A DNA stretch of 13,510 nt from CAZRIP01 sp964600165 (lineage in GTDB: Bacteria > Elusimicrobiota > Elusimicrobia > UBA1565 > UBA9628), in assembly GCA_964600165.1 (NCBI GenBank), contig CAZRIP010000105.1, positions 1-13,510 on the forward strand. Reading direction: 5' to 3'. A program made the position numbers and the translations under genes. Under the pieces are notes generated by a model. The model was not told the origin of the DNA. It did no database searches and worked only from the letters and a program-made list of their open reading frames with translations. Each line of letters begins with the position of its first letter. Within the stretch, counting starts at the first letter, position 1. Shown here in pieces: positions 1-6,321 of the stretch.

Positions 1-40
1 CTAGGAACACCAGGATCCCCATTACTGTCGCGATATCCAT
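1..40 (-). CDS. motA: MotA, stator subunit of a flagellar-type motor (first 13 codons only)
   Basis: Only the start of this gene lies in the window. The 13 visible codons read MDIATVMGILVFL, the typical opening of MotA (MDIAT followed by a Gly-containing first membrane helix). In the family, MotA forms the proton- or sodium-driven stator with MotB in the inner membrane and pushes on FliG. The ATG (40-38) shares one base with the TAA stop of the FlbD gene, and a GGGAG ribosome site lies 8 bases before it. FlbD directly followed by MotA is a gene order known from flagellar operons of spirochaetes and Firmicutes, which strengthens a call that would be thin on 13 residues alone. A TolQ/ExbB-type relative is less likely because of the N-terminus and the neighbour. 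Whether a MotB follows cannot be seen. Confidence 0.8.
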   Translation of the reverse strand, partial: MDIATVMGILVFL

Positions 41-270
41 TACGGGTTCTCCCTTTTATAGCCCTTGATCGGGTTGACGGCTTTGCCTTCCGCATTGACC
101 TTGCGGCGATACTCGACGACGCGTTCCGTGATCTCCTCCGGCGTCTCGACGACGAGGAACCGGTTGCCCGTGGCGAGGATCACGCAGGTCTGCGGCCCTC
201 CCTCAAGGCACTCGATGAGCTCGGCGTTGAGCCGGATCTCCGCGCCGTTGAGCTTGTGGACGATGATCAC
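40..270 (-). CDS. flbD: FlbD/SwrD family flagellar motor-associated protein
   Basis: This 76-residue protein has the family hallmarks: MIIVHKLNG at the N-terminus, a second strand around ELIECLEGGP (17-26), then ILATGNRFLVVETPEEI and a helix ending ERVVEYRRK (49-57). FlbD is a small cytoplasmic protein usually coded beside motA. Its Bacillus relative SwrD is reported to raise the power of flagellar motors. I chose the GTG at 270: it gives the family-standard MIIV start, an AAGGA ribosome site sits 6 bases upstream, and GTGA overlaps the TGA stop of the previous gene, as in translational coupling. A longer reading in the same frame would overlap the upstream gene and has no family support. The last 16 or so residues (lysine- and arginine-rich tail) go beyond the usual end of the domain. 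The identity is firm; the exact role in this motor is inferred. Confidence 0.9.
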   Translation of the reverse strand: MIIVHKLNGAEIRLNAELIECLEGGPQTCVILATGNRFLVVETPEEITERVVEYRRKVNAEGKAVNPIKGYKRENP

Positions 271-2357
271 GGCGTATCCTTTTTCTCCGCCAAGTACATC
301 TTGACCAGATGCGTCTCGCGCGCGAGCTCCGAACGCAGTTGATCCATGGTCTGCTGCGTGGAGTTGACCTGCGCGGCCTGCGCCGTCGCGAGCCGCTCGA
401 GCTCCTCGGCGCGTTTCGCCAGGTCGTCGCGCTCGCGCGTGAGCCACTCGACTTTCTGCTTGAGGTCGGAGGCGATCGCCGCGAGTCCGCCCACTTCTTC
501 TCGAGAAGCCTGCAGTCCTTTAGAAAGCTCGAGGCTCTCGCGCTCGAGGCGCTGGCGCTCGTCCTCGACTCGAGAGAAGCGCCCGGACAAGTCGTCGGCC
601 TTGACGCCGGTCGCGTGCAGCTCGCCGTCCTTGGCGAGCAGCCGCTGAGACCACTCTTGATCTTTCTTGAATCCTTCCTTGTGCAGCCGCTCGATCTCCG
701 TCTCGAGCGCCTTGCGCGCGGCGTCCCAGTCATTTTGAGACTTCTGCGTGCGCGTCGAGAGCTCTTTTTCCATCTCCGCTCGCAATGTCGCCTCGGCACG
801 GCGCAGATCGGCTTCACGCTCCTTTTGGAGCTGCTCGGCGACCTTGGCCGCCCGGGAGTTGATCTCGTCTTGCGCCATGATCTTGATCTTCGTCTTCTCG
901 GCCTCGAGCATCATCGCGGCCTGATTCTGGGCCTCGCCGCGGATCTCACGCTCACGCTCCACCCACTTGCGCTGGAGCACGACGAACTCGGCCTTGTAGC
1001 GCTCCTGGCTCTTCTCGTAGGCCGCGTTTTGGACCTTGGCCGCCGCGAGCTGGCGCTCGAGCGCGCCCGCGATGCCGCGCAGCTTTTGGACGTCGACTCC
1101 GGTCTTCTCGGCTTGTTCCTTATACTTAGCGAGGTCCGCGGCCACCTCGGCCTTGGCGCGCCGAACCTCCGCCTCGTACTCGGCCTTGGCCTGCCGGATC
1201 GCCGCCTCGTACTCGGCCTTCTGCCGCTCGGGCAGAGTCATCAGGTCGCGCTGCAGGCGATCAACGTCGGACATCAAGCGCTCCTCGCGCTCCCTGGAGC
1301 TCATGCGGACCGTCTGCAGCTCGCGCTCGAGGGTCCCTTTGAGCACGGAAAGGTCGGCGCGCAGCTGGATGTTCTCCTTTTCCTTGTCGTGGGACGTCTG
1401 CGCCCGCGCCAGAAGCTCGCCGCGCTCCATCGTCAGCTCGTTGGCGCGCTCCTGGAGCCATTTCCTCTCGGCGAGGGTCTTCTGCAACTCGACGTCGGCG
1501 CCCTTGAGCTTCTCGGCCAGAGCGCGCAAGTTGCGAATCTCCTCGTCCTTGCCGAGAGCGACCTTCTGCCAGCCCGCCTTCTCCTCGAGCCACTTGCGCT
1601 CCATCTCCTGGATGCGCAGCGCGAAGTGCGTCTCGATCTCCTTGTCCTGGGACTCGCGCGCCTGCATCTGGTTGCGCAGCGTCGAGACCCAGGTCTCGCG
1701 CTCCTGCGCGAGCCGCCCTTCCATCTCCTGAAGGCGCTGCTCGAGCTTGAGCCGGTTCTCCTCCTGCTCGGAGTCGCGGCGCTCGCGCCGGAGCTTGTCT
1801 TGAAGCTCCTTGATCGAGACCTCGACGCGCGCGGCCGTGGCCTGCTCCTCTTTCTGGCGCAGGTTCGCGACGAGCAGCTTCTCGCGCTCGTCTTGCAGCC
1901 GCCGCTCCATCTCGGCGAGCTTTTTCTCGTACTCGAGCTTCTCCGAGGTAAAGTCCTTTTGCGGCGGCTGCGGGGGCTGGGGCGCTTGCGGCTGGACCGG
2001 CGGCGCGACGGCGGCGCCGATGTTGGGCACGCCCGGCGCGCCCGGAAGAGACGGCAGCGTCGAGCCTCCGGGCTTGGGCAGAGCCGGCATGCTGGGCAGC
2101 CCGCCGGGCAGCGGCGGCAGCGACGGCTTCGACTGGCCCATCAGCTCGGAAAGGCCCGGGGGCAGCGTCGGGCTCGGACCGCCCGGCAGCGGAGGCGGCA
2201 TCGGCTTGCTCATGGACGGAAATCCCTGGCCCGGAAGCGGCGGCGGCGTGGGCTTTCCACCCATGCCGGGAAGAGGCGGCGGCCCGCTCCGGCCGCCCAT
2301 GGGCGGAAGAGGCGGGGGCAGGGGCTTCTTCGGCGGCTCGTTGTCTTGATCGGCCAT
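267..2357 (-). CDS. Proline-rich, long coiled-coil protein of the motor operon
   Basis: I do not recognise an orthologue. The 696-residue protein has two parts. Residues 8-133 are very rich in Pro, Gly and Leu, with four PPPLP motifs (14-18, 26-30, 38-42, 54-58) and later looser PPLPGG/PSLPG units, resembling the profilin/SH3-binding tracts of eukaryotic formins in composition only. From about 136 to 690 it is almost continuous charged heptad-like sequence (Glu, Lys, Arg, Gln, Ala), predicting a coiled coil several hundred residues long with few breaks. There is no signal peptide or membrane helix, so it should be cytoplasmic. The ATG lies 3 bases after the stop of the FliF-FliG fusion gene, with GGAGG 10 bases upstream, and its TGA overlaps the flbD start. 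That packing implies a shared function with the motor, perhaps as scaffold, spacer or cytoskeletal linker. FliH-like or AglZ-like roles are possible but unproven. Confidence 0.85.
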   Translation of the reverse strand: MADQDNEPPKKPLPPPLPPMGGRSGPPPLPGMGGKPTPPPLPGQGFPSMSKPMPPPLPGGPSPTLPPGLSELMGQSKPSLPPLPGGLPSMPALPKPGGSTLPSLPGAPGVPNIGAAVAPPVQPQAPQPPQPPQKDFTSEKLEYEKKLAEMERRLQDEREKLLVANLRQKEEQATAARVEVSIKELQDKLRRERRDSEQEENRLKLEQRLQEMEGRLAQERETWVSTLRNQMQARESQDKEIETHFALRIQEMERKWLEEKAGWQKVALGKDEEIRNLRALAEKLKGADVELQKTLAERKWLQERANELTMERGELLARAQTSHDKEKENIQLRADLSVLKGTLERELQTVRMSSREREERLMSDVDRLQRDLMTLPERQKAEYEAAIRQAKAEYEAEVRRAKAEVAADLAKYKEQAEKTGVDVQKLRGIAGALERQLAAAKVQNAAYEKSQERYKAEFVVLQRKWVEREREIRGEAQNQAAMMLEAEKTKIKIMAQDEINSRAAKVAEQLQKEREADLRRAEATLRAEMEKELSTRTQKSQNDWDAARKALETEIERLHKEGFKKDQEWSQRLLAKDGELHATGVKADDLSGRFSRVEDERQRLERESLELSKGLQASREEVGGLAAIASDLKQKVEWLTRERDDLAKRAEELERLATAQAAQVNSTQQTMDQLRSELARETHLVKMYLAEKKDTP

Positions 2358-2360
2358 GGC

Positions 2361-4388
2361 TTACTGTCCTCCCACTTGCGCCTTGAAGCCGTCGACCCAC
2401 GCCTTGATCTGCGGGTCGGGGTTGTAGCGCAGCACCATCTCGTAGTGCTCGAGGGCCTCGGGAGTCCGTCCGAGCTGATACAAGATTCCGCCGAGAAATT
2501 GATGCGCCTGCCAGAGCCCCGGGTTGAGGTTGAGCGCGGCCTCGAAGTAAGGCACGCTGCTCGCCGCGTCGCCGGCGTTATAATAGCCCGTCGCGGCCTC
2601 GTAATACTGCTGGGCCTGGTTGAGCTCGATCTGCGTGGCCTGCTTCGGCGGCGGCTCCGCGGCCGGAGGCTCTTCCTTCGCCTTGAGGATCGATTCCGTG
2701 CGCTTGCGCTGCTCGGCGAAGCGCTTCTGCCTGCGCTCCATGGCCCCGAGCTCCTCCTGCATGCCCTCGACGAGGTCCGAGCCCTCGGCGCCCTTCTGGC
2801 GGACCGAGATCTTGCCCTCCTTCTCGAGGACCTTGATGAGATCCATGATCTTGGAGCGCTCCTCGTCGATCTGCGCCTGGTTGAGTCCCGTCGTGTACTC
2901 CATCTGCTCCTTGAGCAGCGACTGCGCGCCGCCCGACATGTTCGACAGGAACTTGTTGACGACCTCGGGCGAGGCGCCTTGGAGCGCCTTGGCCATGCCT
3001 TCCGTCTTCAGCTCGCGCACGATCACTTGCATCTCGCGGTCCGGGAACGTGATCACGTCCTCGAAGACGAGCAGGTTGCGTCGGACCGCCTCATAGATCA
3101 GCGGCTTCTCGTTCTTCAGGTAGTTCAGGATGTTGCTGCGCGTCCCCGAATCCGCCTCGTCGAGCATCATCGTCAAGCGCTCGAGGCCGCCGATGACGAA
3201 GTCGACGTTCTCCCGGACGTCGGCGTCGATGGCCATCACCTGCTCGCGCGTGGTCTGCCTGACGGTCAGCGCCTCGATGGCCACCTTGGCCTGATATTCG
3301 ACGGGCAGCGCGGTCAGCAGGATCCGCGCGAGATCGGGCCTGAGATACGAGACGACGACGGCCGGAACCCAGGGCTCCTCGTTGCGCAGCACGAAGAGAT
3401 GCGCCAGCCGCTTGACGTTCTCCTCGTTGATGTACGAAAAAGGCTCGAACTTCTTCATCTCGTCCTCCTCGTCATCCTCTTCGGGCGGCGGCAGCGGCAG
3501 CGGCGGCGGCGGCGGCGGCTCGTCCGGCTTCTTCTGCCAAGTCAAATCGAGCTGGCCCTTCTGGATCACCTCGTTGTCGCCCTCGTCCTCCCCGGTGTCG
3601 TCGGGCTGCTCGATCTTCGACTCGACGTTGACCAGGGCGTTCGGCCGCTCCTTGATCGCCTTCACGTAGTCGCGGAAGAACTTCCAGAGCGGCCCGAACA
3701 AGTACGACAGCAGCAGCAGGAAAAGAAGGGCGTAGAGCAGCGGCAGGTAGACCTCGGGCTTCTTCAAGTCCTCGCGCCAGTCCGCCTTGAAGTGATTGAA
3801 CTTGGTCGGCCGGAAGACGACTTGATCGGGCTGCAGCTGGTATTGCGCCATCGCGTCGACGATGCGCGTGCGGACGAGATCGACCGTCGGCTTGTCCTTG
3901 AGCACGGTCTCGTCGTGGATGACGGCCACGCCGAGGCGCTTGAAGACCGGGTTGACCGCGTAACGCACCTCTTGAATGCCCTTGACCTGCTGCGCCTGCT
4001 GCGCCGTCGCGGACTCCGGCTTGTCGGGATTATTGTTCGTGATCGTCTTGGGCTTGGGGATGCCCGGCAGCACGTAGGTCGTCTGCATGCCGCCGTGCTG
4101 CTGCATGCCCTGCTTCTCCTTGTATTTCTCGGCCAAGCCCATGCCCGAGCGGTTGGACTCCTCGTTCTCGACCTTGACCTCCATCTCGACGTCGACGAAG
4201 GATTTGGCCATGTCCTTGCCGAGGATCGGATCGAGGATCTCGCGGTCGATCTTCTCCTGCGACTCCGTCTTGATGCGGTTTTGCTCCTGCAGGAGCCCGA
4301 GGTCCGGGCCGGTCACGGCGGCGAACGCCGACAGCCCCGCCAAGAGCGGGGCCGCCGCCAGGAACGCGCGCCGGGAACGCCTATCCAT
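2361..4388 (-). CDS. FliF (C-terminal part)-FliG fusion with TPR tail, putative motor rotor protein
   Basis: This 675-residue protein joins pieces of two flagellar proteins. Residues 8-25 are a signal peptide or first membrane helix. Residues about 45-205 look like the last periplasmic part of FliF: EILDPILGKDMAKSFVDVEM (50-69) matches the FliF 'LDPILG...V.V..E' block, followed by a Pro/Asn-rich insert and RLGVAVIHDE (151-160). A membrane helix spans 212-238. After an acidic and polyproline linker (about 258-310) come FliG middle and C-terminal domains: YLRPDLARILLTALP (348-362), VFEDVITFPDREMQ (441-454), ALQGAS (468-473), LSNMSGGA (481-488) and DLIKVLEKEGKI (516-527). A TPR pair fills about 587-660. 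The FliF N-terminal ring domains and a recognisable FliG N-terminal domain are missing, the latter being the part that normally binds the FliF tail. Topology therefore mimics a covalent MS-ring/switch unit. The start has GAAGG 8 bases upstream. Domain identities are strong; the motor role is inferred. Confidence 0.88.
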   Translation of the reverse strand: MDRRSRRAFLAAAPLLAGLSAFAAVTGPDLGLLQEQNRIKTESQEKIDREILDPILGKDMAKSFVDVEMEVKVENEESNRSGMGLAEKYKEKQGMQQHGGMQTTYVLPGIPKPKTITNNNPDKPESATAQQAQQVKGIQEVRYAVNPVFKRLGVAVIHDETVLKDKPTVDLVRTRIVDAMAQYQLQPDQVVFRPTKFNHFKADWREDLKKPEVYLPLLYALLFLLLLSYLFGPLWKFFRDYVKAIKERPNALVNVESKIEQPDDTGEDEGDNEVIQKGQLDLTWQKKPDEPPPPPPLPLPPPEEDDEEDEMKKFEPFSYINEENVKRLAHLFVLRNEEPWVPAVVVSYLRPDLARILLTALPVEYQAKVAIEALTVRQTTREQVMAIDADVRENVDFVIGGLERLTMMLDEADSGTRSNILNYLKNEKPLIYEAVRRNLLVFEDVITFPDREMQVIVRELKTEGMAKALQGASPEVVNKFLSNMSGGAQSLLKEQMEYTTGLNQAQIDEERSKIMDLIKVLEKEGKISVRQKGAEGSDLVEGMQEELGAMERRQKRFAEQRKRTESILKAKEEPPAAEPPPKQATQIELNQAQQYYEAATGYYNAGDAASSVPYFEAALNLNPGLWQAHQFLGGILYQLGRTPEALEHYEMVLRYNPDPQIKAWVDGFKAQVGGQ

Positions 4389-4401
4389 AGATTGCCTTCG
4401 A

Positions 4402-4430
4402 AGTGTAAGGGGATGTTGTTAAATTTTCAA
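4402..4430 (-). promoter_or_regulatory. Predicted sigma70-type promoter for the FliF-FliG fusion gene
   Basis: Read on the minus strand, TTGAAA (4430-4425) and TACACT (4407-4402) are separated by exactly 17 bases in the 68-bp gap after the PorV-like gene. Transcription would begin near 4395, leaving only about 7 bases before the ATG at 4388, so the GAAGG ribosome site would be at the very 5' end of this transcript. It would let the rotor, coiled-coil, flbD and motA genes be made without passing through the c-di-GMP riboswitch leader. Prediction from consensus and spacing only. Confidence 0.55.
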
Positions 4431-4456
4431 GTCTAACGGGACTCTCTAAGGAATGA

Positions 4457-6052
4457 CTAGCGGTTGGACTGGATGAAGTCACGGACGGCCTTGTTGTTCG
4501 GGTCGATCTCGAGCACGCGCTTCCAGACGGCCAAGGCCTTGTCCTTTTGCTCCATCATGTAGAAGGCCGAGCCCATGATCTCGAGCGCCGTGGTGTTGTT
4601 GGGCTCGAGGTCGAGGACGTCTTGCGAGCGGCGGATGGCCTGATCGTATTTCCCATCGTAGACGGACTGGCGGGCGTCGTAGATCTTCTGGTCGACCCAG
4701 GTGAACTGCTCCGGGCCCTCCATCTTGCGCGTGATCTCGCCGGCGCCGGCCTCTTTTTCGACCAAGTTCAAGAGGTTCAAGAGCTTCTCGTCCTTCGGGT
4801 TCTTGTTGTACGCGTAGCGCAGGGCGTTCACCGAGGACTTCAGGTCGCGGCCGTCGACGTACTCGATGACGCCCTTGCGCACGAAGGTCTGGAACTCCTC
4901 GCCGCCGGTGGCCTGGGGGACGAACGTCGTCACGTTCATCAGGCGCGCGACCATGGCCTGGACCTGCTTGTTGCCGGGCTGGGCGTCCAAGGCCTGGTTG
5001 AACTTCTGCTGCGCGAGCGTGAAGTTGCCTTCCTGGAAAGCCTCGAAACCGGCGTGGATCGCGTTCTTGACCTGCTGGTTCGAGCGATCGCCCTTCGACT
5101 GGCCGAAGCGGTAGGTAACCGAAAATCGGGTGGACGAGCCGAGATCGTGGATGCCTTGGGCGATGTCGATGCCGAAGCTGCGGAAGTTGAAGCCGAAGCC
5201 GAAGTCCGTCTCCTGGATCGACGGCAGGCCGAGCAAGCCGAAGCGAAACGCGAACCAGCGCGAGATCCAATACTCGCCGCCGAAGCGCGCGTCCATCGTC
5301 GCGCCGAGCGGCTTGTTGACGTCGAGGCCCAGCGTCAGGCGCTCCTTGAAGAGCTTGATCGAGTTGCCGACCTTGATGATGACCGGCAGCTTGTCCTCGG
5401 TGTCGCCGGTCCTCTGGGAGAAGGCGTTCTGCAGGCCGAGACCCAGGCGATAGGGTCCCATCGTCTTGAGGACGCCCATGCTGAGAGTCTTGAAGCTGTC
5501 GGACGAGGGGCCGAGCTTGCGCGTGACCTGGTCGATCGTCGCGCCGAACGCCACCGTCTCCGTGACGTTCTTGCCCCACGAGACGCCGATCGCCTGCTGC
5601 TGGTCCGAGAACGAGCCGCCGGACTGGATGTTGCTCGGCTCGCCGGCCGGGTCGAAAGTGGCGCTGACCTGCTCGAAGCCGGTCGACGCGAGCTGCGTCA
5701 TCGAGATCGCGAACGTGCTGCCGCCCTTGAGCGGGTGGGCGTAGGCGAAATAGGTGAGCTTGGTCTGCTGGAAGAGCGTCGCCTGCATCAGCGTGATCTC
5801 CTTGCGCTGAAGCTGGGCGAGGCCCGCCGGGTTCCAGTACGCCGCCGTGCCGTCGTCGGAGATCGCGTAGAACGCGCCGCCCATGGCCTGCGCGCGGGCG
5901 CCCACGCCGTAAGTCAGGAACGCGCCGGGCTGGCCGCCGGACTGGGCGCGAGCGGAGCGCGCGAAAGTCAATAAAAGCGCCATCGCGGCGAACCTCGCCG
6001 AGACGGCCGTCGCACGCCTTGGGGACCAGCCCCAAGAATCAATTTGGGCCAT
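4457..6052 (-). CDS. PorV/UPF0164-like outer-membrane barrel with C-terminal TPR repeats
   Basis: This 531-residue protein begins with a long basic signal peptide (hydrophobic core about 21-31, likely cut near ARSARA-QSG at 36-37). The mature start carries the PorV/PorQ-family hallmark: AFLTYGVGARAQAMGGAF (44-61), then DDGTAAYWNPAGLAQL (66-81). Alternating beta strands rich in Gly and aromatic residues continue to STRFSVTYRFG (307-317), the expected end of a FadL-like barrel. Residues about 325-531 are helical with TPR units, clearest at YDGKYDQAIRRSQDVLDLEP (465-484) and KDKALAVWKRVLEIDPNN (503-520). It should sit in the outer membrane with a periplasmic TPR arm. It is the first gene after the riboswitch leader and precedes the rotor gene by 68 bp. 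The ATG at 6052 has no strong ribosome site; the ATG at 5983 would leave a shorter, still plausible signal peptide. The substrate or partner is unknown. Confidence 0.88.
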   Translation of the reverse strand: MAQIDSWGWSPRRATAVSARFAAMALLLTFARSARAQSGGQPGAFLTYGVGARAQAMGGAFYAISDDGTAAYWNPAGLAQLQRKEITLMQATLFQQTKLTYFAYAHPLKGGSTFAISMTQLASTGFEQVSATFDPAGEPSNIQSGGSFSDQQQAIGVSWGKNVTETVAFGATIDQVTRKLGPSSDSFKTLSMGVLKTMGPYRLGLGLQNAFSQRTGDTEDKLPVIIKVGNSIKLFKERLTLGLDVNKPLGATMDARFGGEYWISRWFAFRFGLLGLPSIQETDFGFGFNFRSFGIDIAQGIHDLGSSTRFSVTYRFGQSKGDRSNQQVKNAIHAGFEAFQEGNFTLAQQKFNQALDAQPGNKQVQAMVARLMNVTTFVPQATGGEEFQTFVRKGVIEYVDGRDLKSSVNALRYAYNKNPKDEKLLNLLNLVEKEAGAGEITRKMEGPEQFTWVDQKIYDARQSVYDGKYDQAIRRSQDVLDLEPNNTTALEIMGSAFYMMEQKDKALAVWKRVLEIDPNNKAVRDFIQSNR

Positions 6053-6060
6053 GTTTTATT

Positions 6061-6131
6061 CGGTAGCCTGACGCCCTCGACTCGAGGGTCATGGCTTTGC
6101 GCCCCCGCCTTGCGGCGGGTTTGCCGTTATC
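6061..6131 (-). ncRNA. Cyclic di-GMP-I (GEMM-I) riboswitch aptamer
   Basis: On the minus strand the leader shows the ordered GEMM-I elements. GGCAAACC lies at 6125-6118. A six-pair P2 stem, CCCGCC/GGCGGG, is capped by a GCAA (GNRA) tetraloop at 6113-6110. The near-invariant CGCAAAGCC joining strand is at 6101-6093. P3 is CCCTCG/CGAGGG with an AGT loop, extended by TGA/TCA around a CG bulge. The element closes with GGCTACCG at 6068-6061. The base aligning with G20 of the Vibrio Vc2 aptamer is G, the c-di-GMP type, not the A of cGAMP-binding variants, and the A47 equivalent is present at 6098. The closing P1 helix is not obvious by eye. The aptamer ends 8 bases before the ATG of the PorV-like gene, leaving no room for a terminator, so control is probably at translation initiation. 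Direction of switching is unknown. Confidence 0.87.
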
Positions 6132-6152
6132 GCCTTCCCGACGTTTCTCCAC

Positions 6153-6196
6153 CATGCCGTGCCCTGGAGGACAACCCCCCTCCTCCAAACGGCATG
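6153..6196 (-). promoter_or_regulatory. Interrupted hairpin in the riboswitch leader
   Basis: The arms CATGCCGT and ACGGCATG (6153-6160 and 6189-6196) pair over 8 bases. Inside them TGGAGGA/TCCTCCA (6165-6171 and 6181-6187) adds 7 pairs, with a GCCC bulge on one side and a 9-base loop that is G-rich in the transcript. It lies between the predicted start of transcription near 6216 and the aptamer. It could protect the 5' end, cause a pause, or be part of a larger expression platform. There is no following U-run, so it is not a simple terminator. Confidence 0.55.
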
Positions 6197-6222
6197 AACG
6201 CCGGTCAGGATGCGTCTTGGGA

Positions 6223-6250
6223 AGTATAACCGGATTGGAATTCCTGTCAA
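6223..6250 (-). promoter_or_regulatory. Strong sigma70-type promoter of the motor operon
   Basis: On the minus strand a perfect TTGACA (6250-6245) is followed after 16 bases by TATACT (6228-6223), one base from consensus. Transcription should start near 6216 and give a leader of about 164 nt holding the hairpin and the c-di-GMP-I aptamer. In a sequence this GC-rich, two near-consensus hexamers at correct spacing directly upstream of a riboswitch are unlikely to be chance. Confidence 0.8.
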
Positions 6251-6291
6251 GACCCAAAAAAGCGGCCCGCGACGTCCATTTCAGGTCTTGA
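6247..6291. repeat. 8-bp inverted repeat embracing the -35 boxes of the divergent promoters
   Basis: TCAAGACC (6247-6254) and GGTCTTGA (6284-6291) are perfect inverted copies 29 bp apart. Each contains most of the -35 hexamer of the promoter firing away from it, so the two promoters have the same GGTCTTGA start to their -35 region. This may be an operator for a factor acting on both genes, or a chance result of two good -35 boxes with shared flanks. Confidence 0.5.
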
Positions 6292-6316
6292 ATTTTCACT
6301 TCAGAGCGGTTACACT
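6288..6316 (+). promoter_or_regulatory. Predicted promoter giving a leaderless transcript of the Met-rich protein gene
   Basis: TTGAAT (6288-6293) and TACACT (6311-6316) are separated by 17 bases. Only 5 bases lie between the -10 box and the ATG at 6322, so transcription would begin at or next to the start codon. No Shine-Dalgarno sequence precedes this ATG, which agrees with a leaderless message. The same hexamer pair style (TTGAA- and TACACT, 17 apart) precedes the FliF-FliG fusion gene. Confidence 0.6.
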
Positions 6317-6321
6317 GCGGT

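Noticed and set aside
1..40. MotA as part of a Zorya-type phage defence system.
   Set aside because: No helicase or nuclease gene is nearby; the neighbours are FlbD and a FliG-domain rotor protein, which point to a motor.
1..4388. An ordinary flagellar operon.
   Set aside because: FlbD and MotA fit, but the rotor gene is a FliF-FliG fusion without FliF ring domains, and no export, rod, hook or filament gene is visible. A complete flagellum coded elsewhere in the genome cannot be excluded from this window.
309..4436. A 1375-codon open frame on the plus strand across the coiled-coil and FliF-FliG genes.
   Set aside because: It is antisense to two genes with clear domain content, is extremely rich in Leu and Arg with no recognisable motif, and is the expected by-product of GC-rich third-codon positions on the opposite strand.
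6061..6131. Reading the riboswitch as the cGAMP-binding GEMM-Ib variant.
   Set aside because: That variant carries A at the position equivalent to Vc2 G20; the base here is G. Ligand choice still needs a binding test.
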